64,000 bases of DNA from an uncultured Psychroserpens sp. (GTDB lineage: Bacteria; Bacteroidota; Bacteroidia; Flavobacteriales; Flavobacteriaceae), in the NCBI RefSeq assembly GCF_947501425.1, contig NZ_CANMVN010000003.1, forward strand, positions 186,001 through 250,000. Reading direction: 5' to 3'. Below are positions 29,375 through 39,481 of this stretch, in pieces; within the stretch, counting starts at the first letter, position 1; each line of letters opens with the position of its first letter. The notes under the pieces are model-generated. The model was given only the letters and a program-made list of their open reading frames with translations, was not told the origin of the DNA and made no database searches. Both the position numbers and the translations under genes were made by a program.

Positions 29375-32300
29375 TCACTTTTTATTTGATGACACAATTT
29401 TCTTAAGCACGCTGCCACGATTTGTAGTAACACGAACAAATAGAATTTGGTCTTTTATATTAGATAAGTTAAACTGAGATTTACCTTCTGTATTTTTGAT
29501 ATAACCTTTAATCGTTACATCTTCTAATACCATTCCTCTGATATCCATAATTTGAATAGATACATCTGAATCAAAATCTAACTCATAAGCAATATTCACT
29601 ATATCTTTAAATGGTACAGGATATGCTTTGAAGTCAAAAGAATTATCAATCATATCTGTTATTCTATCTTTTTCACCTTCGTATTCAGTTTGCACACATA
29701 CTTCAACATCAGCATAAGCAATTAAGTAGAAATCATCTAAACAGCCATTTTGTAATACACTATTCACCGGAATAGTAATAGTAGCTGTATTACCATCATC
29801 TGAAAAACTAGAGTACGCATATTCATTAGGATCTGTGGTCTTTACACAGACTCTCCTTTCTTTAGTGGTCATTTTTCGATTACCAGTTGATGTATCTTCA
29901 CATGGAAAAGCTTCACAATCTAAATGCACATTTACATTACCTAATTCGAAATCGAAATCATCAGATAGCGAGTCGTCAACTTCGTAGGTCACAATAATGT
30001 CATTACCTTCTCTTACTAAGGTCACAGAACCGACTAACATTGCTAGAGAGTCTTCATCTGTAGGATCACAATCATTATCAGAATCTACATAAAGATCAAA
30101 CGAATAGGTATTATAATTTCCAAATTGATCTTGTGTCTCAAGGTCTAAACCACCATTGGTCCATCCCCAATCATTCTCGTACAACTGATCTGAATCTAAG
30201 AAACACCATTCGTAATCGCCTCCTGGATCTGGTGCATAAGCATAGGCATCTTCATCAACGCAACAATCTACTATTTCTACTTTGAATTTGATTCCTACTT
30301 CACAACCAGTACCAATTCCGTAAGTATAAGTTAAACCGTGAACACCTTCTCCCAGAACAGTAGGATCAAAACTATAAATACCTTTATCATCTATTACTCC
30401 TGGTCCTGAATATACTCCACCCTCTGGCTGACCACCAAATAGTGGCACATTACCGCCTTGGAGACATATGATCTCTAATGTAGGGTGTGATATTTCAATA
30501 TGTTTCTCATTAAGGATTAATGTAGCATTATATTGACAACCATTAGAATCGTAGAGACTTAATGTAATAGGAGAATCAAATACATCATAAGTAACACCAT
30601 TTAAAGGCCATGTATACGTATCACCAGGACAAACCTCAGCTTCAACAACGATATCTTCAACTTCAGGATATTCATTAATAATCAATGTTGCAGTGTAAGG
30701 GCAGCCGTTATCGTCCAGTAAGTCTAGTACTACCGGAGAATCTGCTGCACTATAGCGTATATCTGTACCTGCCAAATCCCAAGTGTATAGAGTTCCGTAA
30801 CATATAGTTACAGTTTCCTCAACATCTGGTGTCACTGGATAGGCAGTGACAGTTAGCACTGTTTTGTACGGACAGCCATTAATGTCAGTTCTGGAAATAT
30901 CATACATTCCTACACCATATTCAATACCTTCGTAGTTATACGTTTCACCTTCACAAACTTCACCTGAAGCAGTATCGTCTGGTGTTACTGGATAAGCGGT
31001 AACTGTTAATACTGTTTTATACGGACAACCATTAGCATCTACTCGTGGAATGTCATAAGAGCCAACAGCATACTCGTTGCCTTCGTAATTATATGTTTCA
31101 CCTTCACAAACTTCGCCTGAAGCGGTATCATCTGGTGTTACTGGATAGGCAGTAACGGTTAATACTGTTTTATACGGACAACCATTAGCATCTACTCGTG
31201 GAATGTCATAAGATCCAACAGCATACTCGTTGCCTTCGTAGGTATACGTTTCACCTTCACAAACTTCACCTGAAGCGGTATCGTCTGGAGTTACTGGATA
31301 GTTATTTACCGTAACTGTTGACGACACTTCCGGACATGAGCCTGAAGCCAGGAATGTATAAGTATACACATTCCCTACTGGTCCGCTCCAAATTCCGCCG
31401 CCATCTGCATTTCCGCCTAAGGCATTAAATAATTCATTATCTGTTGGTGTCACACCTTCGCAAACGGTTAATGTTCCATTTTCTCCTGGATCTGGTGCAT
31501 CATCTTCTGAAATCGTTAAAGTCGCAGTATATGGACAGCCATTACTATCTGTTAAATTTAGGATCACTGGTGAATCTGCTATGGTGTATGAATTGTTATC
31601 TACTGACCATAGATATGAATCACCTTCACAAACCGTAACATCTGTAATAATATCTGGTGTCACAGGATATGCTGAAACCGTCAACACTGTAGTGTATGGA
31701 CAACCATTAGCATCTACTTTTGGAATATCATAAGATCCAACTTCGTATTCCATTCCTTCATAAGTGAATTTATCACCTTCACAAACTTCGCCTGAAGCGG
31801 TATCATCTGGTGTTACTGGATAGGCAGTAACGGTTAATACTGTTTTATACGGACAACCATTAGCATCTACTCGTGGAATATCATAAGAGCCAACTGCATA
31901 CTCGTTGCCTTCGTAGTTATACGTTTCACCTTCACAAACGTCTCCTGAGGCTGTATCGTCTGGAGTTACTGGATAAGCAGTAACGGTTAATACTGTTTTA
32001 TACGGACAACCATTGCCATCTATTCTCGGAATATCATAAGAGCCAACAGCATACTCGTTGCCTTCGTAGTTATATGTTTCTCCTTCACAAACTTCGCCTG
32101 AAGCTGTATCATCTGGTGTTACTGGATAAGCGGTTACGGTTAGTACTGTTTTATACGGACAACCATTAGCATCTACTCGTGGAATGTCATAAGAGCCAAC
32201 AGCATACTCGTTGCCTTCGTAATTATATGTTTCACCTTCACAAACGTCTCCTGAAGCGGTATCGTCTGGTGTTACTGGATAGGCGGTAACGGTCAACACC

Positions 32301-34744
32301 GTTTTATACGGACAACCATTAGCATCTACTCGTGGAATGTCATAAGATCCAACAGCATACTCGTTGCCTTCATACGTGTAAGTCTCCCCTTCACAGACTT
32401 CGCCTGAAGCCGTATCGTCTGGTGTGACTGGATAAGCAGTAACGGTTAATACTGTTTTATACGAACAACCATTGCCATCAACTCTTGGAATATCATAAGA
32501 GCCAACAGCATACTCGTTGCCTTCGTAGTTATATGTCTCTCCTTCACAAACTTCACCTGAAGCGGTATCGTCTGGTGCCACTGGATAAGCGGTAACGGTT
32601 AATACTGTTTTATACGAACAACCATTGCCATCTACTCGTGGAATATCATAAGAGCCAACGGCATACTCGTTGCCTTCGTAGGTATACGTTTCACCTTCAC
32701 AAACTTCACCTGTAGCAATATCATCTGGTGTCACTGGATAGGCAGTTACTGTTAATACTGTTTTATACGGACAACCATTGCCATCTATTCTCGGAATATC
32801 ATAAGATCCAACAGCATACTCGTTGCCTTCGTAGTTATATGTTTCTCCTTCACAAACTTCGCCTGAAGCGGTATCGTCTGGTGTCACTGGATAAGCGGTA
32901 ACGGTTAATACTGTTTTATACGGACAACCATTGCCATCTATTCTCGGAATATCATAAGAGCCAACAGCATACTCGTTGCCTTCGTAGGTATACGTTTCAC
33001 CTTCACAAACTTCACCTGAAGCGGTATCGTCTGGAGTTACTGGATAGTTATTTACCGTAACTGTTGACGACACTTCCGGACATGAGCCTGAAGCCAGGAA
33101 TGTATAAGTATACACATTACCTACTGGTCCGCTCCAAATTCCGCCGCCATCTGCATTTCCGCCTAAGGCATTAAATAATTCATTATCTGTTGGTGTCACA
33201 CCTTCGCAAACGGTTAATGTTCCATTTTCTCCTGCATCTGGTGCATCATCTTCTGAAATCGTTAAAGTCGCAGTATATGGACAGCCATTACTATCTGTTA
33301 AATTTAGGATCACTGGTGAATCTGCTATGGTGTATGAATTGTTATCTACTGACCATAGATATGAATCACCTTCACAAACCGTAACATCTGTAATAATATC
33401 TGGTGTCACAGGATATGCTGAAACCGTCAACACTGTAGTGTATGGACAACCATTAGCATCTACTTTTGGAATATCATAAGATCCAACTTCGTATTCCATT
33501 CCTTCATAAGTGAATTTATCACCTTCACAAACTTCGCCTGAAGCGGTATCGTCTGGTGTGATATTATATTCAGTAATAGTTAGTGTAGCTGTATAAGGAC
33601 AATCATTGATGTCAGTTAAGTTTAAAACTACCGGAGAATCTGTTGCTGTATAGGTATTACCATCTACTGACCAAAAATATGAATCGCCAGAGCACACCTC
33701 AGCACTGTCATTTATATCATTAGTACCAGGCGGAGGACTTACTCCAGATACATTACCAGTACATTGGGTAGGATTCAGCGGGTCTTCACAACCAGTAGAG
33801 GGAATAACAGGAGTAATATCAATATTGAAATCAGTACCTTGATTATAAGTTAAAGTAAAAGAGCCAGATAGAGCTCCTCCACCCAAATTCCCTAGACATA
33901 CGTCACTTGAAATAGATAATGCGTTTGGATCTGTAGCACTATATTGACCATTAGCTCCATTAATTGGAACTGTTACAGAATAAGTTCCATTTGATACACA
34001 AGATACTAATGGATCTTCAACATTAAGTGAGCAGATTACTACATCACTATCTCCGCATCCAAATCTTGCCTTAAAATTGTTTATAGCTAAATCACCATCG
34101 GCATCTTGATCCCATACTGCTAAATACATATTTGCAGGTTCTAAAAAATCTTCTCCTTCAATAGGTATAGTATTCCATGTACTTGAACTTTCAACACCAC
34201 AGGCTATACGTTTAAGATCGCCACAATCTCCACTTAACTCTTGTCCATTAGCCGCCAAAGTAGTTCCTGCTTGATGAACATTTGAAGAATATAAAACCCA
34301 TGCAATGTTGTCACCAGAATTGTCATTTATCTGAATTTCAAAACTTCCTGCAAATGCCCTAACATCAAAATTTAACCAAATAATAGGTTCTCCATTTGTC
34401 GGGTTTAAAGGAAATACTGTTGTTTGGGTACTTGGATCTACACATGGTATCCCAGAAATATCAATTTCAAATTGTGTAGCATCATAAACAGAATTATTAT
34501 AAGGCATGATCTGAGATTGTGTCTCAGCAGAACTTCCACATCTAATAATACCGTTTGGAAATGCAGCATTAGGTGCGTCATCAATTGATCCACCTGGAAG
34601 CCATGTAGAGCCTTGAGTCCATCGCTGCGCACCTTCACAAGGTGTGTCATTTTGAGCAAAAGATAAATGGAAGCCAAATAGAAGTACGACCAGAAACGAT
34701 ACTCTTTTGAATACGATTTTTGGAGAAATAGCAAAGATGTTCAT
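29375..34744 (-). CDS. Large repeat-containing T9SS-secreted surface protein
   Basis: Signal peptide ending LSFAQ; thirteen 51-aa repeats; C-terminal type A sorting-like domain YPVPFKDIVNIAYELDFDSDVSIQIMDIRGMVLEDV...LFVRVTTNRGSVLKKIV. Confidence 0.92.
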   Translation of the reverse strand: MNIFAISPKIVFKRVSFLVVLLFGFHLSFAQNDTPCEGAQRWTQGSTWLPGGSIDDAPNAAFPNGIIRCGSSAETQSQIMPYNNSVYDATQFEIDISGIPCVDPSTQTTVFPLNPTNGEPIIWLNFDVRAFAGSFEIQINDNSGDNIAWVLYSSNVHQAGTTLAANGQELSGDCGDLKRIACGVESSSTWNTIPIEGEDFLEPANMYLAVWDQDADGDLAINNFKARFGCGDSDVVICSLNVEDPLVSCVSNGTYSVTVPINGANGQYSATDPNALSISSDVCLGNLGGGALSGSFTLTYNQGTDFNIDITPVIPSTGCEDPLNPTQCTGNVSGVSPPPGTNDINDSAEVCSGDSYFWSVDGNTYTATDSPVVLNLTDINDCPYTATLTITEYNITPDDTASGEVCEGDKFTYEGMEYEVGSYDIPKVDANGCPYTTVLTVSAYPVTPDIITDVTVCEGDSYLWSVDNNSYTIADSPVILNLTDSNGCPYTATLTISEDDAPDAGENGTLTVCEGVTPTDNELFNALGGNADGGGIWSGPVGNVYTYTFLASGSCPEVSSTVTVNNYPVTPDDTASGEVCEGETYTYEGNEYAVGSYDIPRIDGNGCPYKTVLTVTAYPVTPDDTASGEVCEGETYNYEGNEYAVGSYDIPRIDGNGCPYKTVLTVTAYPVTPDDIATGEVCEGETYTYEGNEYAVGSYDIPRVDGNGCSYKTVLTVTAYPVAPDDTASGEVCEGETYNYEGNEYAVGSYDIPRVDGNGCSYKTVLTVTAYPVTPDDTASGEVCEGETYTYEGNEYAVGSYDIPRVDANGCPYKTVLTVTAYPVTPDDTASGDVCEGETYNYEGNEYAVGSYDIPRVDANGCPYKTVLTVTAYPVTPDDTASGEVCEGETYNYEGNEYAVGSYDIPRIDGNGCPYKTVLTVTAYPVTPDDTASGDVCEGETYNYEGNEYAVGSYDIPRVDANGCPYKTVLTVTAYPVTPDDTASGEVCEGDKFTYEGMEYEVGSYDIPKVDANGCPYTTVLTVSAYPVTPDIITDVTVCEGDSYLWSVDNNSYTIADSPVILNLTDSNGCPYTATLTISEDDAPDPGENGTLTVCEGVTPTDNELFNALGGNADGGGIWSGPVGNVYTYTFLASGSCPEVSSTVTVNNYPVTPDDTASGEVCEGETYTYEGNEYAVGSYDIPRVDANGCPYKTVLTVTAYPVTPDDTASGEVCEGETYNYEGNEYAVGSYDIPRVDANGCPYKTVLTVTAYPVTPDDTASGEVCEGETYNYEGIEYGVGMYDISRTDINGCPYKTVLTVTAYPVTPDVEETVTICYGTLYTWDLAGTDIRYSAADSPVVLDLLDDNGCPYTATLIINEYPEVEDIVVEAEVCPGDTYTWPLNGVTYDVFDSPITLSLYDSNGCQYNATLILNEKHIEISHPTLEIICLQGGNVPLFGGQPEGGVYSGPGVIDDKGIYSFDPTVLGEGVHGLTYTYGIGTGCEVGIKFKVEIVDCCVDEDAYAYAPDPGGDYEWCFLDSDQLYENDWGWTNGGLDLETQDQFGNYNTYSFDLYVDSDNDCDPTDEDSLAMLVGSVTLVREGNDIIVTYEVDDSLSDDFDFELGNVNVHLDCEAFPCEDTSTGNRKMTTKERRVCVKTTDPNEYAYSSFSDDGNTATITIPVNSVLQNGCLDDFYLIAYADVEVCVQTEYEGEKDRITDMIDNSFDFKAYPVPFKDIVNIAYELDFDSDVSIQIMDIRGMVLEDVTIKGYIKNTEGKSQFNLSNIKDQILFVRVTTNRGSVLKKIVSSNKK
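30843..33569 (-). repeat. Tandem 153-bp (51-aa) repeat array inside the T9SS protein, with two inserted 123-aa modules
   Basis: Consensus YPVTPDDTASGEVCEGETYNYEGNEYAVGSYDIPRVDANGCPYKTVLTVTA counted 13 times. Confidence 0.92.
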
Positions 34745-35059
34745 AATGTAGTTGATTTATTATAAGTTAAACCATCACATTATAGATTCTATATGTATAG
34801 AGAAGGGCTGATATATGCTACTAATCAACCTAAGATTAAAATGCTATTATAATACGTTAAGCTACTTAAAAGCAACTCGTTGTGGGGAGTATTTGATTAA
34901 ATATATAAGTATTAAAAGCTTAGCTCACAATTAATTCGATTAACTGCCAAGTTTTACTGAGCAATGGTAAATAAAATCCGACAAACTCATTTTTAGGAAC
35001 TTACAATTAAGTTTTTGATTTACATTATTTTGAATATTTTTAGAGCTTAATATTGTGCT

Positions 35060-35635
35060 ATGAATATGAACCCTACTCTTGAAAATAAACGCGTAAGATT
35101 AAGTCCGCTTACACTTAATAATTACCAAAATCTCATTGATATAGCGCAAGAAAAAGATCTCATCTACTACTCTCCTAGCGATATTTCAACTTCGGAAAAT
35201 TTAAAAGCCTATGTAGAGATTGCTTTGGAAGGCTATGAACAAAAAACAATCATTCCTTTTATTATATATGACAAGGACAAACAGAAATATGCAGGAAGCA
35301 CACGTTTTGGATTGATTCATTGGAAAAATAAAGTCCTTCATATTGGTTGGACTTGGATTGGACATGAATTTCAAGCTACAGGACTTAACACACACATGAA
35401 ATTTTTAATGCTCCAATATGCCTTTGAAACCTTAGAATTTGAAAAAGTGGAATTTAGAATTGACCAGCGTAATCTAAAGTCTAGAAAAGCCGTTGAAAAA
35501 TTAGGCGCTACACTTGAAGGCATTCTGCGACAAGATACACTTATGAAAGATGGATTTCGACGAAATACCTGTTGTTATGGGATTTTAAAACCTGAGTGGG
35601 AGACAATTAAAGTCAGTCTCATGAACAAACTATAA
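35060..35635 (+). CDS. GNAT acetyltransferase (RimJ/RimL-like)
   Basis: RLSPLTLNNYQNLIDIA, VEFRIDQRNLKSRKAVEKLGATLEGILRQ. Confidence 0.88.
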   Translation: MNMNPTLENKRVRLSPLTLNNYQNLIDIAQEKDLIYYSPSDISTSENLKAYVEIALEGYEQKTIIPFIIYDKDKQKYAGSTRFGLIHWKNKVLHIGWTWIGHEFQATGLNTHMKFLMLQYAFETLEFEKVEFRIDQRNLKSRKAVEKLGATLEGILRQDTLMKDGFRRNTCCYGILKPEWETIKVSLMNKL

Positions 35636-36100
35636 TGCTTTTTCAAAAGTCCATTTAAAACCATCGAATGAAAATACATTCATATCCAATACCAATGTAG
35701 TGTCTGTTAAGGTTGTAATACCAGCAATTCTAATTGTACCATCTAATGTTCCATCCTCATTATAAAATGCCTTTTTTAAAATTGGAATGCCATTATCGTT
35801 ATCTTCAATGACATAATCATAGGTTTGATTTAATATACCTGTACCATCAGGATATGTATTATCAACAGCAATGACTATACTATTTTCAGTATCGAAAGTC
35901 CAGTAACGGTCGCCAATCTCAAAATCTGTATTTTCACCTCCAAATCCACCAAACTGGTTAATCATATTCCATGTTCCATGCAGTGGGTCAGTTATAACTG
36001 GCATTTCAGTTTCATCATTACTACAACCTAGGAATACTCCAAACATTAAAATAACTGAAAATCGTAATAGTAATCTCATGAAGCTAGTTTTATTAAACAT
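35630..36100 (-). CDS. Lipocalin-like lipoprotein, hypothetical
   Basis: Lipobox VFLGC, LHGTWNMI. Confidence 0.65.
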   Translation of the reverse strand: MFNKTSFMRLLLRFSVILMFGVFLGCSNDETEMPVITDPLHGTWNMINQFGGFGGENTDFEIGDRYWTFDTENSIVIAVDNTYPDGTGILNQTYDYVIEDNDNGIPILKKAFYNEDGTLDGTIRIAGITTLTDTTLVLDMNVFSFDGFKWTFEKAL

Positions 36101-36113
36101 AAGAAATAATATC

Positions 36114-36515
36114 CTAACGTTTTAAAAAATCTAATCTTTTATTTTCCAAAAATTGTCTTTCTAAATCGTTTATCACAGTCTACAACGCCTTATCTATATG
36201 AATTAGAGCTACTTTAAAATCTTGCTTTTGTGAATAATAATCGGCTTTAGCTGCATGATATAGATAAACTCTTTGTACTAAGTCTTCAGGGTTTAATTGT
36301 TTAAAATATGAATTAGTTTTTTCAAAATCTTTATTCTGAATACAAATCACACCATCGTTAATACATAAATTGGCATAGGTAGCAATACATATAATGCTTC
36401 ATACCATTTTAAAATTTGGTTCCAATTGGTATATTCAAAATCTTTTGCTTTTAGACGCTCTGCAACTATAGCAGTTTTTGTAATGATAACTGGAAAAATA
36501 GTTGTTTACAATTAT
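36114..36515 (-). pseudogene. Decayed TPR-like gene fragment with frameshift and in-frame stop
   Basis: ITKTAIVAERLKAKDFEYTNWNQILKWYEALYV / frameshift / ATYANLCINDGVICIQNKDFEKTNSYFKQLNPEDLVQRVYLYHAAKADYYSQKQDFKVALIHIDKAL*TVINDLERQFLENKRLDFLKR*. Confidence 0.7.
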
Positions 36516-36596
36516 AAGACGCTTAGCGAATTAAAAAGGGGACAATTTTTTAAAACATTTTCCCCTTCAATATAAAACTTTTGGTAAAAAAAGATA

Positions 36597-37766
36597 CTAA
36601 TTGTAGCTCTCCAATTTCTTTTTTATCCATTCAGATACATCTCTGTAGTAACTTTCACTTAGCTCATCTTTTTGTTCATCCATTAATTTTAGTGCTTTTT
36701 GAAAAGAAGACTTCGCCTTCGTTTTATCTCCGATCTTATCATAGACATCACAAATATTAACAAACACTTTAACATCATTTGGTTTTTTATCTAATGCCAT
36801 ATGATATCCCACTAATGCAGTTTTATAATCCTCTACATCTCTAAAATCATTAGCTACAAAATTCAAATAAGATGCACTAGGTTCGTGCACATAACCAAAT
36901 AACATCTTTCGCTTTTTATTAAATGCTTCTACTTGTGCTTTTAAATCACCTGAAGACGATTTTGATAGGTCTTCCATAATCTTCTGATCAGCAAAATAAT
37001 TTCTACTCATACTCACTAATCCATCACAAAGTGAAGGACCAACAATTTGCCAATGATCAACGCGTTCAATTAAACGCGGTTCCCAAGCCAAGGATTCATT
37101 TGGATATTGTTTTATCAGCTTGTCAATACTATTAACATAACCTCCAAACTCTAACTCTCTTCTACCAACATCTCCATGAGACAAGTATAAGTACTTTCTA
37201 AAAACGGTATTATTCTTTAGCATTTTAGCTGCATTTTTTTCAATAATATTGTCTGTGTCACCAAAGGACGGACTTATACCAATGTAAGCATCAAACATAT
37301 CCTTATTTTCACTGAATAACGTATTACTAACGAAGGCACCTCCCCAGGAATGTCCAACTATTGTTCGAAATCCATCAGTTCTGTAATTTTTCTCTATCAA
37401 CGGAAAAACTTCCTTTTTCAAATGCTCCTGAAGTTCTGTGTTTTCTGGATTAAACTCTGATCCACGATTATCAGAAACAATACCAACAGCAATCATTGGC
37501 ATTGACGCATAATTATCAACGGTATATCCAATATTTCCTTTGGCCATATTCCAAAACAAATCAGATTGTGCGTCGAGTATATAAACCACAGCAAAGTTTG
37601 ATATGGTGTCGTTTTTATAGCGTTGAGGGAGAAAGACTCTTACTTTTCGTTCTTTGTTAAATACTTCGGAATTGATAACATGTTCGATGTTAGATGAATC
37701 TTGAGCTTCAACTTGAATTGTTGAAAAAGCGATGCATAAAATGCAAATGGTTTTTAATAACTTCAT
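36597..37766 (-). CDS. Secreted alpha/beta hydrolase (IroE/esterase D-like) with C-terminal TPR-like repeats
   Basis: VYILDAQSDLFWNMA, IVGHSWGGAFVSNTLF, C-term FVNICDVYDKIGDKTKAKSSFQKALKL. Confidence 0.85.
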   Translation of the reverse strand: MKLLKTICILCIAFSTIQVEAQDSSNIEHVINSEVFNKERKVRVFLPQRYKNDTISNFAVVYILDAQSDLFWNMAKGNIGYTVDNYASMPMIAVGIVSDNRGSEFNPENTELQEHLKKEVFPLIEKNYRTDGFRTIVGHSWGGAFVSNTLFSENKDMFDAYIGISPSFGDTDNIIEKNAAKMLKNNTVFRKYLYLSHGDVGRRELEFGGYVNSIDKLIKQYPNESLAWEPRLIERVDHWQIVGPSLCDGLVSMSRNYFADQKIMEDLSKSSSGDLKAQVEAFNKKRKMLFGYVHEPSASYLNFVANDFRDVEDYKTALVGYHMALDKKPNDVKVFVNICDVYDKIGDKTKAKSSFQKALKLMDEQKDELSESYYRDVSEWIKKKLESYN

Positions 37767-37846
37767 AATTTTGATTTTGATGATAGGTATTATTTTACAT
37801 AAGCATTTTAGTTGATGGTTATATTAAAGATGAGCCTTTAGTAATA

Positions 37847-37871
37847 TTGTTACAGTTAGCATCTGTAACAA
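37847..37871. promoter_or_regulatory. Perfect 9-bp inverted repeat, candidate operator
   Basis: TTGTTACAG-TTAGCAT-CTGTAACAA, about 81 bp upstream of the esterase start. Confidence 0.45.
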
Positions 37872-37934
37872 AAAAAGCACAACTATCAGGATAAAACCCA
37901 ATAGCAATGCTTTAAATATAAATAATAAGTTGTA

Positions 37935-38255
37935 TTAACTTGTTTTCTGTAACGTTTTATTCTTTTCTTTTAGAATTGCTAATTGCTTTTCAATAAATGT
38001 AATGGCTTGCTCTGTTTTGTAACTTGTTTTAGAAGCAAAGTCATCAAATTTTTCTATAAATTTTTCTTTACCAGAAGCTGCAGCTTTAGAGACGTCCTCT
38101 TTAACTTCTGTAAAATCTTTAACGATTTGGTTTTTAATATCCTTACCTTCTTTTTTAAGTTTATCTCGTGTTACGCTCCCTTTTTCAGGTGCTAACAACA
38201 CACCAGCTGTTGCGCCTAATAATACACCTAACACTATTGCTCCTTTATGAATCAT
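37935..38255 (-). CDS. YtxH domain-containing protein
   Basis: GAIVLGVLLGATAGVLLAPEKGSVTRDKLKKEGKDIK. Confidence 0.85.
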   Translation of the reverse strand: MIHKGAIVLGVLLGATAGVLLAPEKGSVTRDKLKKEGKDIKNQIVKDFTEVKEDVSKAAASGKEKFIEKFDDFASKTSYKTEQAITFIEKQLAILKEKNKTLQKTS

Positions 38256-38377
38256 GACCTGTATTTTTAAAATTAATTTGTTTACTATATGAGTCTATCA
38301 AATTACAAAATTGTTACAAACAAATTCATAATCAATGATTTAAACTTTAAGCACAGAAAACATAAGTAAAGCTTTAT

Positions 38378-39325
38378 TTATGAAATAAGATTTTTAACAA
38401 TAGCTTTAACAGGAAGAATTTCTTTAGTATGTTCAATGCTCGGTCCAGCCACCCAAACTGTTTTATAGGTTGCTTTTTTAGCGGCTTTCTCAGTGGCTTT
38501 CATTCCAATGGAGAAACGCACCATTTTAACCCATTTTTTAAGCTTTCGATTTTTATTGAGTAGATTTTCAATCCAGGTGGCTTTGGTTCCTATTTTTTGA
38601 ACATAAGGTGTATTAATCACTGTACACGGTGTTCCGGAGATACGCTCAGTCATGACGATATCCTCTGCTCCATAGTCTACACAAGCTTGCTTATAGTCAT
38701 CGGTTACACCAGCTTCAACAGAGGCAATGAACGGACTTCCAACAGACACACCTTCGGCACCATATCCTAACATTTTGTCAATATCTGCCTTGCAACCCAC
38801 ACCACCAGCAGAAATAACAGGAATAGATAAATTATCATTTAATTCCTTGATTAATGCTTCTGGAGATAAATTTCCACGGTGACCACCAGCCTCATTATTT
38901 ACAGCAATGGCTGCATCTGCTCCTAAACTTTCAACTTTTTTAGCAAAGCGAAGATCAGTGACATCACAAAATACTTTAATGCCAACAGCATGTGCCTGAT
39001 TAATGGTTTCCTCAGGACTTCCGAGAGATGTAATAATAAAATCACAACCTTCTTCACATAGCACTTCTAATTGCCCTTTGTATTTAATATTTGATTTATT
39101 GACTATCAAATTAAAACCAAATGAGCCACCTTCTACTTTATTAGCCTTAAGTGTTCTTATAGCATCACGCAATTCATCTAATGTTCTGTAATTTAAAGCA
39201 GGAATACAACCTGCAATTCCTGCATTCATAGCCTCAGTAACCATTGCTACATTAGATACTAAAAACATTGGCGCTTGAATGATAGGGTATTTAATATTGA
39301 GAAGTTGAGTGAGCTTAGTGTCCAT
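38378..39325 (-). CDS. NAD(P)H-dependent flavin oxidoreductase / nitronate monooxygenase family
   Basis: YPIIQAPMFLVSN, NEAGGHRG, PVISAGGVG, GAEGVSVGSPF. Confidence 0.9.
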   Translation of the reverse strand: MDTKLTQLLNIKYPIIQAPMFLVSNVAMVTEAMNAGIAGCIPALNYRTLDELRDAIRTLKANKVEGGSFGFNLIVNKSNIKYKGQLEVLCEEGCDFIITSLGSPEETINQAHAVGIKVFCDVTDLRFAKKVESLGADAAIAVNNEAGGHRGNLSPEALIKELNDNLSIPVISAGGVGCKADIDKMLGYGAEGVSVGSPFIASVEAGVTDDYKQACVDYGAEDIVMTERISGTPCTVINTPYVQKIGTKATWIENLLNKNRKLKKWVKMVRFSIGMKATEKAAKKATYKTVWVAGPSIEHTKEILPVKAIVKNLIS

Positions 39326-39481
39326 GAATATCAAATTGATTTTAGCAAATATAATAAAATATTATGCACGCATAACATCTGATTGATTAGCAATGTAAAA
39401 AAGAGTTGTATCTGATATATATCATTGCAGCAACTACCTCTATAATATATATTTAAGCTGAAAATCATAAAATATGAAATC

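Noticed and set aside
31444-31638. Plus-strand ORF antisense to the T9SS protein (and its twin at 33190-33384)
   Set aside because: Same spurious antisense frame duplicated by the 1746-bp repeat; no independent coding evidence.
30843-33569. Dense 153-bp periodic repeats that could be mistaken for a CRISPR or minisatellite array
   Set aside because: Repeats are in frame within one long ORF, multiples of 3, with no unique spacers; they encode protein repeats.
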